IMG/VR virus record: IMGVR_UViG_3300001533_000912
Coordinates: 1-33,682 of that record
Origin: a virus
DNA: 33,682 nucleotides
Direction: 5' to 3' (one strand)
Shown one piece after another: positions 1 to 6,661 of this stretch. Both the position numbers and the translations under genes were made by a program. Numbering within the stretch: the first letter of the stretch is position 1; each line of letters begins with the position of its first letter. A model generated the notes under the pieces. The model was not told where the DNA came from. It worked only from the letters and a program-made list of their open reading frames with translations, and did not search any database.

Positions 1-152
1 GCATCATCTGGGCAACTGCGCTCGTATATCAGCGCATCGACCACTTTTAAATTGTCAGCCTTCATAATGTCGGCTATTCGTGACGATGTAATCCGTCCTA
101 TTCGCAATTTGTGCCACTCTGGCGTGCCTTGCTCTACTTTGTGCTCTATCAT
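1..152 (-). CDS. YqaJ-type viral recombinase/nuclease, N-terminal part (cut by window edge)
   Basis: The reading frame starts at an ATG (150-152) and runs off the left edge, giving about 50 residues. Near the N-terminus it reads EQGTPEWHKLRIGRITSS. This is the typical opening of YqaJ / lambda-exonuclease-like proteins, where a Q-G-T/S-x-E-W segment precedes R-x-G-x-I-T-x-S. Members of this family are PD-(D/E)XK exonucleases that degrade double-stranded DNA for single-strand-annealing recombination. The catalytic D-ExK residues lie beyond the window, so activity cannot be judged. The ATG overlaps the stop of the upstream gene by four bases (ATGA), so translation is probably coupled to it. It is the last visible gene of a leftward operon that starts near 946. 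Confidence 0.8.
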   Translation of the reverse strand, partial: MIEHKVEQGTPEWHKLRIGRITSSRIADIMKADNLKVVDALIYERSCPDD

Positions 153-649
153 TTCGTTAATTCGTTTTTACGTAAATCCTTTGCCGTTAAACATACTGCC
201 TTACCACCTGCATCCAGTGCGTTCCATAATGCGCTGAGTTCATTCAGGTCTTTTGCCTCCGATATTGCTTTTATTTCGGATTCGTAGGTTGGTTGTGGCA
301 GTTCATTTACAACTCGGTTGCGAACTCGTAATGCATCGCATACATCTCCGAATGCCTTAACATTTGTATCAACCCCAATTACTATTTGCCTGTCTTTCCA
401 CTGCTCAATGAACGGTGTTTTAAGCACCTTTTGAATCGTGCGCTGATTGATATTGTTTAGGATAATTGGATTGGTTTCGTAAGTTACAAGTACGTTTTTC
501 TGCGACTTGCGACCGCCATCACCTACGATTTCCTTAATTGTAACCGATTTAATCTTTACGGTAATTTCTCGGTACGTGCCGTCGGGATTGATTAGGTCGT
601 GTGAACCGAAATAATCGGGATTGGTTAATTTTTTCCAGTGTGTTGTCAT
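149..649 (-). CDS. conserved phage protein next to YqaJ nuclease, possible ssDNA-binding/recombination accessory
   Basis: A 166-residue protein opening with KKLTNPDYFGSHDL, followed by a segment rich in beta-strands and the motif KAFGDVCDALRVR around residues 98-110. This arrangement (x-NPxYxGxxDL early, KxxGxxxxALRIR late) is one I recognise from many phage genomes, where the gene sits beside a recombinase or nuclease. Its function is not established to my knowledge. A compact beta-rich fold and the neighbourhood make a nucleic-acid-binding role plausible, but that is inference. The C-terminal third is helical (residues ~120-160). The gene lies one base after the 43-residue ORF upstream and overlaps the nuclease start by four bases. 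Confidence 0.7.
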   Translation of the reverse strand: MTTHWKKLTNPDYFGSHDLINPDGTYREITVKIKSVTIKEIVGDGGRKSQKNVLVTYETNPIILNNINQRTIQKVLKTPFIEQWKDRQIVIGVDTNVKAFGDVCDALRVRNRVVNELPQPTYESEIKAISEAKDLNELSALWNALDAGGKAVCLTAKDLRKNELTK

Positions 650-650
650 T

Positions 651-782
651 TTATGATTGTTTAAAGATTAATATGCCGTTTTGATTGACCTCAAATGTGC
701 CTGCATAATGACTGCATAGAATCATTTCTGCATAGGATGCGATGAGGTAGGTGTCTTTGGATATTTCGATTGGGAATGTCAT
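651..782 (-). CDS. small hypothetical protein (43 aa)
   Basis: A short ORF starting MTFPIEISKDTY and ending GILIFKQS. It fits exactly between its neighbours: two bases separate its ATG from the upstream stop, and one base separates its own stop from the next ATG. That close packing in a leftward operon is the main reason to call it a gene. No known domain, signal peptide or membrane segment is apparent. It contains two cysteines or fewer and has mixed polar/hydrophobic composition. Confidence 0.55.
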   Translation of the reverse strand: MTFPIEISKDTYLIASYAEMILCSHYAGTFEVNQNGILIFKQS

Positions 783-784
783 GG

Positions 785-946
785 TTATTTTAAAAATGAA
801 TTGCCTGACTCAAGCCCCTTCGCATAAACCTGCTTAGTAGGTTTTGCTTCCTGCCAACCACAAGCCCGAAGGCGTTTGATTTCTGCCTTGTCGCTGGTGG
901 TTATCTTTGTACCCGAACCGCTGATGAATGTTTTTGAAGTTGCCAT
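785..946 (-). CDS. small hypothetical protein (53 aa), first gene of leftward operon
   Basis: The start is placed at the ATG giving MATSKTFISGSGTKI, because a Bacteroidota-type promoter (971-1005) sits just upstream. A longer reading would begin inside that promoter. The protein is basic, with a CGWQEAKPTKQ segment in the middle, and has no recognised domain. Two bases separate it from the next ORF. It would be the first gene transcribed in the short operon that ends with the YqaJ-type nuclease. Confidence 0.6.
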   Translation of the reverse strand: MATSKTFISGSGTKITTSDKAEIKRLRACGWQEAKPTKQVYAKGLESGNSFLK

Positions 947-970
947 AATGTGATTGTTTAATTGAATACT

Positions 971-1005
971 CAAAGGTATATCTTTTCTCAATACGCCCGA
1001 CAAAA
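971..1005 (-). promoter_or_regulatory. Bacteroidota-type promoter for the small-protein/YqaJ operon
   Basis: Read on the minus strand, TTTTG (1005-1001) is followed after 22 bases by TACCTTTG (978-971), an exact match to the TAnnTTTG -7 box of Bacteroidota sigma-A promoters. The spacer is at the long end of the known range. Transcription would begin about 20 bases before the ATG at 946. The site lies in the gap after the helicase gene, so the operon can be transcribed independently of the upstream replication genes. Confidence 0.6.
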
Positions 1006-1065
1006 GAATCTAATCTTTTTTGTAACTCATTGATATTGAGGGAGAAAAATTTTCACAAAAAATAC

Positions 1066-2550
1066 TCAAAACGGTATTTCATTGTCTTTTTCGGGTTCAA
1101 TTATATCCGCATAGTCCTTAAATCGCTCGCTTGGTGCGAATTTAGGGCGGGTTTCGTTTATATCTGGATGATTCGATTCATCCACGAACTTGTAACAAGT
1201 AGGCACATAGTTCACCCGAACATCATCCAATCCACCGTGTCTGTGCTTTGCCATAAGCAAATATGCTTTATCTCGTGTCGATTCGCCTCGCTCATCTTCA
1301 AATTCATTGTAAAACTCAGGGCGGTGAACAAATATTACAACCGATGCATCTTGCTCAAGTTGCCCAGATTGTCTAAGGTCAGATAAACTCGGTCGTTTGT
1401 TCGCACGTTGCTCATTGGCTCGGCTCAACTGCGATACTGCAAACACAGGTATCTTTAAATCTTTTGCCAGCGTTGTTAACCCTCTGCTTATCTCATCAAT
1501 TACCTGCGTTGGTTGCATACGCCCATCATTGAGAGGCGGTGATATTATTTGCAAGTAATCGACAAACACAGCATCTAATCCATTTTCGTGCATTATTTTT
1601 CGGGTCTTGGTTCGGATTTCACTTATAGTCAAATTACTGCTGTCATCAATTATCAGGTTTGATTTTGATATTTTGCCTACGAGTTCGTGAATCTGACTAA
1701 ATTGAACCCTGTCAATCATGCCTTGCTCAACCAAGGTCGCAGGGATGCCCGTTATTTCAGATATCATTCTGCCCATCAATCGCTCACGAGTCATTTCAAG
1801 ACTAAATACCAGCACCCGTTTATTTTCACTCATTGCCATGTGCCGTGCGATGTTCATCATGAGAATAGTCTTACCCATCGCAGGTCTGCCAGCGATTAGA
1901 ATTAGATCCGCTGGTCTGAATCCTTTGGTAATAAAATCCAAAGTTGGAAAGCCTGATGTCAGACCGATAATTGATTTCGGTTGTGCCATCTTTTGCTCAA
2001 GACTTTTTAGAAAATCCGCACTTTGGTTGGCAATCGGTACGATGTCCTGCTTTGCATTTTGCCTTGCAACTTTAAATACCAAATCCTCGGTTTGCGATAA
2101 CAGCGTAAACGGGTCTGTGCTGTCCTCGGTCGATTTCTTTACCAGCCAGCCACCCAACTGCATCATTGACCGCAGTATGTACTTCTCGGCTACAAATCGA
2201 CAATGGAATGATATATTCGCACCACTTGAAACGCCCGAAGTCAAATGCATCAAATAAGATACAATTTCACTCGATGTCATATTTGCGATTCCTGCGCTTC
2301 TCACGACACTATTTACAGAAACGAGGTCAACGGGTTCATTTCGTGCGTAAAGTTCCACCATCGCCTTAAAAACCGCCATATTGCGCCCGTCATAGAACAT
2401 TTGCGGAGTAAGAATGTCAACTGCCTGAATTAATGCCTCTGTTTCGAGTAGGCAAGCACCAAGTACGGCTGATTCCGCTTCGAGGTCTTTCGGTATGTTG
2501 AATTGCAAGGCGGGCACTTGTTCGCCTCGCTTGCCGTTAAGTAGTTCCAT
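1066..2550 (-). CDS. dnaB: replicative DNA helicase, DnaB family
   Basis: A 494-residue protein of normal DnaB length. Residues ~20-130 resemble the DnaB N-terminal helical domain (LEAESAVLGACLLE). The RecA-like motor follows with Walker A GRPAMGKT (221-228), an LEMTRERLMGRM segment (251-262), Walker B VFVDYLQII (328-336, Asp331), and SQLSRANEQR...RPSLSDLRQSGQLEQDA near 373-402, where the family has its polymerase-site and arginine-finger motifs. It is expected to unwind DNA 5'-3' as a hexamer at the phage fork. I chose the ATG at 2550 over an upstream start because it follows the organizer stop by seven bases and begins the conserved region promptly. The partner gene upstream is the replisome organizer. 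Confidence 0.95.
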   Translation of the reverse strand: MELLNGKRGEQVPALQFNIPKDLEAESAVLGACLLETEALIQAVDILTPQMFYDGRNMAVFKAMVELYARNEPVDLVSVNSVVRSAGIANMTSSEIVSYLMHLTSGVSSGANISFHCRFVAEKYILRSMMQLGGWLVKKSTEDSTDPFTLLSQTEDLVFKVARQNAKQDIVPIANQSADFLKSLEQKMAQPKSIIGLTSGFPTLDFITKGFRPADLILIAGRPAMGKTILMMNIARHMAMSENKRVLVFSLEMTRERLMGRMISEITGIPATLVEQGMIDRVQFSQIHELVGKISKSNLIIDDSSNLTISEIRTKTRKIMHENGLDAVFVDYLQIISPPLNDGRMQPTQVIDEISRGLTTLAKDLKIPVFAVSQLSRANEQRANKRPSLSDLRQSGQLEQDASVVIFVHRPEFYNEFEDERGESTRDKAYLLMAKHRHGGLDDVRVNYVPTCYKFVDESNHPDINETRPKFAPSERFKDYADIIEPEKDNEIPF

Positions 2551-2557
2551 TTTGTTC

Positions 2558-3367
2558 TTAGTTAAATAATGGGGCTTGCAATTTTGCCTTTGCGTTTTCT
2601 CGTTCTCGCATCTCTCTACCCCAATACTCACGCCAATTCAATCCCTCTTTCTGCATCTCAAGTTTGACTTTGTCGAATACCCATGAACACATAACAGCAT
2701 AGTCCTTGGTATAATGCTGAGCACCATCAGGCTTTAACTCCTTGTATGCAGAAAGGCTTTCAGTCGCACGCTTTAATACAAATGTTCCAACCTTTTCAAT
2801 TGCATCCTCTACATTTTTCTCACTAAGAAAAACATTGCCAAATTCACCGTAACATTTAAAGCCCTTCGAAATCATCATCCTGCCGTATTCATCATCGGTC
2901 ATTTTAGGCTTTATTCGCTTTGATTTTTTTTCAATTTTTTCGCCTATACTACTACTATTACTATTACTTATACTCTGACTATTACTATTACTATTACTAT
3001 TACTAAGACTATTACTATGACTATGAGCCTTTGGCAAGGCTTTGGCAAGGCTTTCCAAAGGCTTTGGTAAGGCTTTACCTGGTTCGTATGTTTCAGTATC
3101 AATGCCCTCATTTTCAAGTAGTTTAATAATAGAAGACTGAAACCGACCATCATGAGCCAATCCATTAGGACACTGAGTTCGAATTACACGCTTTATCAAA
3201 AACCTGCCATTTCCAAGTGCGGTAAATTCAGATTGAATTTCAAAAAATGCCTTCTCAAGGTCAATCTGCAAGTCATACTCAATCCTGCGTTTTATAAGGT
3301 CGGAGTTCATAAACTTTAGTTGTATGAAATTCTTCATTGCCTCAAGTTCAAGTTCCTCTTTACTCAT
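2558..3367 (-). CDS. phage replisome organizer / helicase-loader-like replication protein
   Basis: A 269-residue protein with three parts. Residues ~1-95 form a helical/winged-helix-sized N-terminal domain. Residues ~97-145 are a low-complexity linker (KALPKPLESLAKALPK, then alternating Ser-Asn). Residues ~150-269 form a C-terminal domain. The C-terminal KCYGEFGNVFLSEKN...YAVMCSW resembles the GEFxNVxLTxEE...YxxIxxW module seen in phage replisome organizers and DnaC-like proteins. It lies directly upstream of DnaB, as such proteins usually do, and would load the helicase at the origin. The DNA under the linker holds 11-bp iterons and an AT-rich repeat, reminiscent of the origin inside lambda gene O. 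The start is the ATG at 3367; a TTG two codons upstream is possible but unneeded. Confidence 0.75.
   Translation of the reverse strand: MSKEELELEAMKNFIQLKFMNSDLIKRRIEYDLQIDLEKAFFEIQSEFTALGNGRFLIKRVIRTQCPNGLAHDGRFQSSIIKLLENEGIDTETYEPGKALPKPLESLAKALPKAHSHSNSLSNSNSNSNSQSISNSNSSSIGEKIEKKSKRIKPKMTDDEYGRMMISKGFKCYGEFGNVFLSEKNVEDAIEKVGTFVLKRATESLSAYKELKPDGAQHYTKDYAVMCSWVFDKVKLEMQKEGLNWREYWGREMRERENAKAKLQAPLFN
2943..3025. repeat. AT-rich tandem hexanucleotide tract (TATTAC-type), possible DNA-unwinding region
   Basis: About 80 bases built mainly of TATTAC-like 6-mers with a few variants (TATACT, TGACTA). In the gene it encodes the Ser-Asn linker. A T-rich stretch (2921-2940) borders it on one side and the 11-bp iterons on the other. 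Confidence 0.7.
3029..3083. repeat. 11-bp iterons, candidate replication origin
   Basis: Four contiguous 11-bp units with no gaps: CTTTGGCAAGG (3029-3039), CTTTGGCAAGG (3040-3050), CTTTCCAAAGG (3051-3061) and CTTTGGTAAGG (3062-3072), then a degenerate fifth (3073-3083). Eleven is not a multiple of three, so the period is a property of the DNA and not of the encoded peptide. It is close to one helical turn, which would place binding sites on one face of the helix. Confidence 0.6.
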
Positions 3368-3383
3368 AAGCAATCCATAGTTA

Positions 3384-3467
3384 TCCCCAGAACAGGCAGT
3401 CAGAGTTGCCTATCCAAAGGGGTTCGGTTTCCTGTTAAGGAAATTCTTTTATATCCGCTCTGACCCA
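3384..3467 (-). promoter_or_regulatory. duplicated structured leader element, copy B (upstream of replisome organizer)
   Basis: Read on the minus strand, GGGTCAGAGCG (3466-3456) opens the element and GCAACTCTGACTGCCTGT (3409-3392) closes it. GTCAGAG and CTCTGAC can pair over seven bases. The 3' copy of that strand also lies in the 8-base loop of a second possible stem, AGGCA/TGCCT, so a pseudoknot or a switch between two folds is possible. A small internal hairpin (TTTCC/GGAAA) lies between them. The element ends about 17 bases before the organizer ATG. Copy A at 3913-3993 shares both conserved ends. Confidence 0.6.
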
Positions 3468-3511
3468 GATATCCAGCGTTGCTGGTGATGCAAAGATAAC
3501 AATATTATCCA

Positions 3512-3892
3512 TTACAAATTATCAATACTTGGGAACGGAACAAGAGAATCAAAATGAGATGTTTGAAATTCACACTGCTTTGGGATTGGAAGATTTTCAT
3601 AATCTCCGGTATCAAACGCATTCCCTTTGTGCTCAACAGATGGTGGGTGTATAAAGCATTCCTTCTTCTTACAGAATAAAATATCAACCTGCCTCTCAAT
3701 TTCGCCTTCAGTAAAATTATACCCTTCACAAATATATGTGCTTTCCTTTGTTAAGTGAACGCAATCATGGCAAGCCCTATGGTTTTCAGGATTTTTCTTA
3801 CATGATTTTTCGTGCTTTACGCAAAAGTGTTTTTGACGATACCATTTCTTGCAATGGTCGCAACTATAAATTTCTTGTGTAACGGTTTTCAT
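3512..3892 (-). CDS. phage zinc-finger protein (126 aa)
   Basis: The N-terminal half is rich in metal-binding residues: C11-x2-C14, H22, C24, H27, C31, then C41-x2-C44 and H46, with the linking sequence KSCKKNPENHRACHDC. I know this pattern (paired Cys with an intervening H-x-C-x2-H and 'NPENHR-C') from small phage proteins annotated only as zinc-finger or hypothetical. A structural zinc site is likely; DNA or protein binding is inferred. Two further cysteines occur at ~55 and ~74, and the C-terminal half is low in recognisable features. It lies between the resolvase and organizer genes, with a copy of the same leader element before it and after it. The ATG at 3892 follows AGAGGT at a short distance. 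Confidence 0.75.
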   Translation of the reverse strand: MKTVTQEIYSCDHCKKWYRQKHFCVKHEKSCKKNPENHRACHDCVHLTKESTYICEGYNFTEGEIERQVDILFCKKKECFIHPPSVEHKGNAFDTGDYENLPIPKQCEFQTSHFDSLVPFPSIDNL

Positions 3893-3912
3893 AACATACC
3901 TCTAAATAAAAA

Positions 3913-3993
3913 ACCCCAATACAGGCAGTCAGAGTTGCTTATACCGAGGTTTATGCCTTTGGGAAGTTAAATCGTGAATGCGCTCTGACCCGC
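3913..3993 (-). promoter_or_regulatory. duplicated structured leader element, copy A (upstream of zinc-finger gene)
   Basis: It has the same two ends as copy B. On the minus strand GGGTCAGAGCG (3991-3981) and GCAACTCTGACTGCCTGT (3938-3921) are identical to those of copy B, while the 42-base middle of B is replaced by an unrelated ~42-base middle here. GTCAGAG/CTCTGAC pairing is kept. CCCAA in the middle can pair with TTGGG near the 3' end, again overlapping the first stem. The 3' end runs into a T-rich stretch (GGGGTTTTTTATTT) about 15 bases before the ATG, so a terminator/antiterminator reading is possible. Confidence 0.6.
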
Positions 3994-3995
3994 AT

Positions 3996-4015
3996 TTTGA
4001 ACTACAAAGTTCAAA
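3996..4015 (-). terminator. short hairpin after the resolvase stop codon
   Basis: TTTGAAC (3996-4002) and GTTCAAA (4009-4015) form a 7-bp stem with a 6-base loop, five bases beyond the resolvase stop. There is no T-run on its 3' side in the minus direction, so termination is uncertain. It may instead be part of the leader of the next gene or protect the mRNA end. Confidence 0.3.
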
Positions 4016-4019
4016 AAAA

Positions 4020-4391
4020 TTATTCAGTTCCCAAAATTATTTTGCCTTCATCGCCCCAAACTTTTGACATCCGAATCCAATGCACGCCCGAATCGTCCGT
4101 TCCAAAACAATCCATAAAACCTTTCACAAGGTTGTCTAAATCAGGCTTTTGTGTGTGCGGTTTGCCTCGTAACAAGTCCTTTTTTCGGTCGGTATAAGAC
4201 ACAGGAAACGGCAAAACGAACTTGATAAAGAATGCAGAAGGGCACTTATGAATCCCGACCTGCTTCAAGAGTAGTCGCAGTTCTGTCTTGTAATCCCGAT
4301 AGCGATGATATCGCTTGTCTGCGAACTTACCAGCCTGAGTAGTACGAACCGCACCCATCGGATTGATGATGATTTTATACTGATTTTTCAT
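4020..4391 (-). CDS. rusA: RusA-like Holliday-junction resolvase
   Basis: A 123-residue protein, the usual RusA length. It begins MKNQYKIIINPMGAVRTTQ, like other RusA proteins that open with a beta-strand and a P-x-x-x-R segment. It has the diagnostic KPDLDNLVK (82-90) with two acidic residues (D84, D86) and K90, then D99/D100 and a KVWGDEGKI segment where the family has Kx(W)..I. These match the acidic catalytic triad and lysine of RusA, which cuts four-way junctions symmetrically with Mg2+. The ATG at 4391 was preferred to a longer frame that would run into the terminase gene. It is the first gene of the leftward replication block and divergent from the small terminase. Confidence 0.9.
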   Translation of the reverse strand: MKNQYKIIINPMGAVRTTQAGKFADKRYHRYRDYKTELRLLLKQVGIHKCPSAFFIKFVLPFPVSYTDRKKDLLRGKPHTQKPDLDNLVKGFMDCFGTDDSGVHWIRMSKVWGDEGKIILGTE

Positions 4392-4419
4392 GATGCGATA
4401 AAGGTATAGTTTTTTTTCG

Positions 4420-4427
4420 TAAATTTG
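4420..4427 (+). promoter_or_regulatory. -7 box TAAATTTG directly before small terminase
   Basis: TAAATTTG fits TAnnTTTG and is preceded by TTTCG, as at 7748 and 24137. Only four bases separate it from the ATG at 4432, so the transcript would begin at or next to the start codon (leaderless). No convincing -33 TTTG is present. On the opposite strand TACCTTTA (4406-4399), seven bases from the resolvase ATG, may serve the leftward operon. Confidence 0.45.
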
Positions 4428-4431
4428 AGGC

Positions 4432-4923
4432 ATGGCAAAACGATTGAAGCGACCCATGGATTACAACCCCGAATTAGGGGATAGGATATGTGAATTAATC
4501 GCTGAATCAGAAATTGGAATTAAAAAAATCATTGCTGAAAACGACTGGATGCCAAGTGTTGCAACACTGTTTATGTGGATTCGCATTTACGATGATTTTG
4601 AAAAACAGTACGCGCGCGCGAAAGAAATGCAAGCCGAAACACTGGCAGAGCAAATACTTGAAATATCTGACGACTCCAGCGGTGATAACCTAATAACAGA
4701 AGGTGGCGTAATTGAAAACAGGGAATTTGTAAACCGATCGAGGCTTCGTGTTGATTCCCGTAAATGGCTTGCCTCAAAATTACTTCCCAAAAAATACGGC
4801 GACCGCACAGCAATTGAGCATAGTGGTGAACTTCGCACCCCTGAACCGCCTCCAATTATATTTAATATCAGCCCCGAAGTTGCCAAAGAGGTAATGGAGG
4901 CACGGGATGCAGAGCCAAAGTAA
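4432..4923 (+). CDS. terS: terminase small subunit
   Basis: A 163-residue protein. The N-terminal half reads like a helix-turn-helix recruiting domain (ELIAESEIGIKKIIAEN...PSVATLFMWI), followed by a helical segment (FEKQYARAKEMQAETLAEQI). The SRLRVDSRKWLASKLLPKKYGDR stretch, at residues ~101-123, is the common signature of phage small terminases. It should bind the packaging site and stimulate the large subunit. Its 3' end overlaps the large-subunit ORF by 17 bases, which fits coupled translation. It opens the rightward virion block. Confidence 0.9.
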   Translation: MAKRLKRPMDYNPELGDRICELIAESEIGIKKIIAENDWMPSVATLFMWIRIYDDFEKQYARAKEMQAETLAEQILEISDDSSGDNLITEGGVIENREFVNRSRLRVDSRKWLASKLLPKKYGDRTAIEHSGELRTPEPPPIIFNISPEVAKEVMEARDAEPK

Positions 4924-6232
4924 CACAACCTATTTCTATTCTCAACAGCGTGTATTAGCTGAACTTCAATTAGCCAAACGCAAAGAGGTGTTTTACGTAG
5001 CCGGAAAAGGTTGTGGTAAATCACATATCGGTGCTGATATATTAATCAGCCATGCCTGCGTAAAAGGTTCTGTAACCTTCATGGGCGCAAGTTCCGAAAC
5101 CATTATGGGCATATCTACTATGCCTGCGCTGATTCGGCAATGCAAAGCAAAGGGATTAATTGAGGGCGTTCATTTTGTTATTGGCAAAATGCCTCAATGG
5201 AAGGACATTCAACCGTTTTCCGGCAACGTATCGACCCGTAGCATTATAACCTGGCGATGGGGTTCATATACTATATTTAAGACACTCAGCGACCCCGAAG
5301 CCGTAGAGGGTGCGCAGTTCGATTTTGCCTGGATTGACGAATACGGATTAATGGATATCCCCGAAGTTCGCCGGATGCTCAGGGATAGGATGCGGGGGGA
5401 GTTGTATTCCCGATTGGGCGTTAAGTGTCAAATGCTATTTACCGGGACGCCGCCGAATCACCCGACCTCATTATCTGAATTGCGCAAAATCCGTGACGAG
5501 ATAATGCCCAAAGATCGGGAAATCGCAATGGTTTTCGGCAAAACAACTGAAAACCATACGCTACCTCCTGATTTTATCGACTACAACAAAGACCCGGTCA
5601 ATTTCCGCCGGGATTATGAAGGCAGTTTGGAAATGCCACCGGGTAACCTGTGGCTATATAATTGGGATAATTCAAGGCATATCCGTCCGTTTGAATTGGG
5701 CAACGGACTCATTTATGTATATCATGATTTCAACAAATCCCCCGGTACGGCTCTGATTTGCAAACTCACGAACGAGCGCAAGTTTGCCGGGATCTATGAC
5801 GAGGTATTTCTTGAAAATGGCGATCTCCCGATGGTATGTCGGATGGTAAAAAGTCGCTATCCCGATACGCACAGATACGTATTGGGTGGTGACGCCATGG
5901 GACACGCTGGAACGCATCTCGAGATGGGTAAGACGTCGTATAGGGTAATGCTATCGGAATATGGCGTAGGCGAAAATCAATTGATTATACGGCGTAAGAA
6001 CCCGTTGCACCGGGATTCGAATCTACTCTGTAATTCAATACTGGCTTCGGATAAGACCAAATTAGATTTTGTCGTTCACCCCCAATGTAAAGAGTTAATA
6101 AAAGACAATCAATTATGCGGACGTGACGACAAAGACGGAATAGTTATACCCGATAAGATGCGAGGGCACTTATTCGATTGCGAGCGATACTTCCTATGGG
6201 ATAGCCTAAAGGACTTTGTTAAGTGGAAGTGA
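4907..6232 (+). CDS. terL: terminase large subunit
   Basis: A 441-residue motor-nuclease. The ATPase part has Walker A GKGCGKS (33-39), Walker B FAWIDE (140-145) and the coupling motif LFTGTP (177-182). The RNase-H-like nuclease part has three acidic clusters: YHDFNKSPGTA (Asp274), VLGGDAMG (Asp329) and HLFDCERY (Asp424). Together these are the complete set expected for a working headful or cos terminase; which of the two cannot be told here. The start codon follows GGAGG by six bases inside the end of terS. The gene ends at 6232, facing the inserted minus-strand cassette. Confidence 0.95.
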   Translation: MQSQSNTTYFYSQQRVLAELQLAKRKEVFYVAGKGCGKSHIGADILISHACVKGSVTFMGASSETIMGISTMPALIRQCKAKGLIEGVHFVIGKMPQWKDIQPFSGNVSTRSIITWRWGSYTIFKTLSDPEAVEGAQFDFAWIDEYGLMDIPEVRRMLRDRMRGELYSRLGVKCQMLFTGTPPNHPTSLSELRKIRDEIMPKDREIAMVFGKTTENHTLPPDFIDYNKDPVNFRRDYEGSLEMPPGNLWLYNWDNSRHIRPFELGNGLIYVYHDFNKSPGTALICKLTNERKFAGIYDEVFLENGDLPMVCRMVKSRYPDTHRYVLGGDAMGHAGTHLEMGKTSYRVMLSEYGVGENQLIIRRKNPLHRDSNLLCNSILASDKTKLDFVVHPQCKELIKDNQLCGRDDKDGIVIPDKMRGHLFDCERYFLWDSLKDFVKWK

Positions 6233-6293
6233 GTTTGATTACATCAGCCCATAAATTAAAGGCATTGCTTATATAATCGGCGTGCGTTTTCGC

Positions 6294-6437
6294 CTAATTC
6301 ATGTTCGCCTCATTTACATCCTTATCATCAGACGGCACATACGGTACAATAGCAATTTTGTATTTACCGCCTAATTTCGTGCCGACAATATTCCACGCCA
6401 GCTTCGATGTTGAGTGTACTACTTTTGTGCGTATCAT
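6294..6437 (-). CDS. small hypothetical phage protein (47 aa), last gene of inserted cassette
   Basis: The ORF begins MIRTKVVHSTSKLAWNIVG and continues with KLGGKYKIAIVPYV, ending in an acidic tail. The VVHSTSKxAWNxVGTxxGGKYKIAxVPY arrangement is one I recall from other short phage ORFs of unknown function. It overlaps the stop of the lipoprotein gene by four bases (ATGA), so it belongs to the same leftward transcript. No membrane segment is visible. Confidence 0.65.
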   Translation of the reverse strand: MIRTKVVHSTSKLAWNIVGTKLGGKYKIAIVPYVPSDDKDVNEANMN

Positions 6438-6661
6438 TCGCAATACGTATTACAAACGGGCTGACTACCCGTTATTCCACCATAACCACCCTTGGTCGGG
6501 TTGTTTTTGATTTCCAAATATTCATCCCCGCACATACGGGTTTTCGTTTCGGAAACTAATCCGTTGTTATTTATACAACGTGTTGTGCATTCACCGCAAC
6601 GCTGTTGTTTGCAAGCGGACAGGGTGAGCGTGATTAGTAATGTTGTGAGTAGTGTTTTCAT
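6434..6661 (-). CDS. small phage-encoded lipoprotein (75 aa)
   Basis: The N-terminus is a lipoprotein signal peptide: basic start MK, hydrophobic LLTTLLITLTL, then the lipobox LSAC with Cys17 as the lipid-bearing residue. The mature part is short (about 59 residues) and rich in cysteine (CKQQRCGECTTRC, then C43, C70 and C74), suggesting a disulphide-bonded outer-membrane or periplasmic domain. Phage lipoproteins known from other systems act in superinfection exclusion or as outer spanins; either role is inference. It starts one base inside the stop of the membrane-protein gene (TAATG) and is followed by an ATGA-coupled small ORF. Confidence 0.75.
   Translation of the reverse strand: MKTLLTTLLITLTLSACKQQRCGECTTRCINNNGLVSETKTRMCGDEYLEIKNNPTKGGYGGITGSQPVCNTYCE

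Noticed and set aside
647-960. Shared motif TTTAAACAATCA upstream of the genes at 649 and 946, first read as a common leader
   Set aside because: At 649 the motif codes for the C-terminus (IFKQS) of the 43-aa ORF, so the similarity is probably chance.
1687-2433. Several plus-strand ORFs opposite the helicase gene
   Set aside because: They overlap the strongly supported DnaB frame, have no ribosome site and show no protein-like composition.
2943-3083. CRISPR-like array
   Set aside because: The repeats are contiguous 6- and 11-bp units without spacers, inside a protein-coding gene.
6003-6035. tRNA-like T-arm sequence (GGGATTCGAATCT)
   Set aside because: It lies in the conserved nuclease part of the large terminase, and no matching acceptor stem or anticodon arm is found around it.
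6301-6510. Plus-strand ORF of 69 codons after the large terminase
   Set aside because: It is antisense to two coupled minus-strand genes that have a lipobox and proper overlaps; no ribosome site precedes it.
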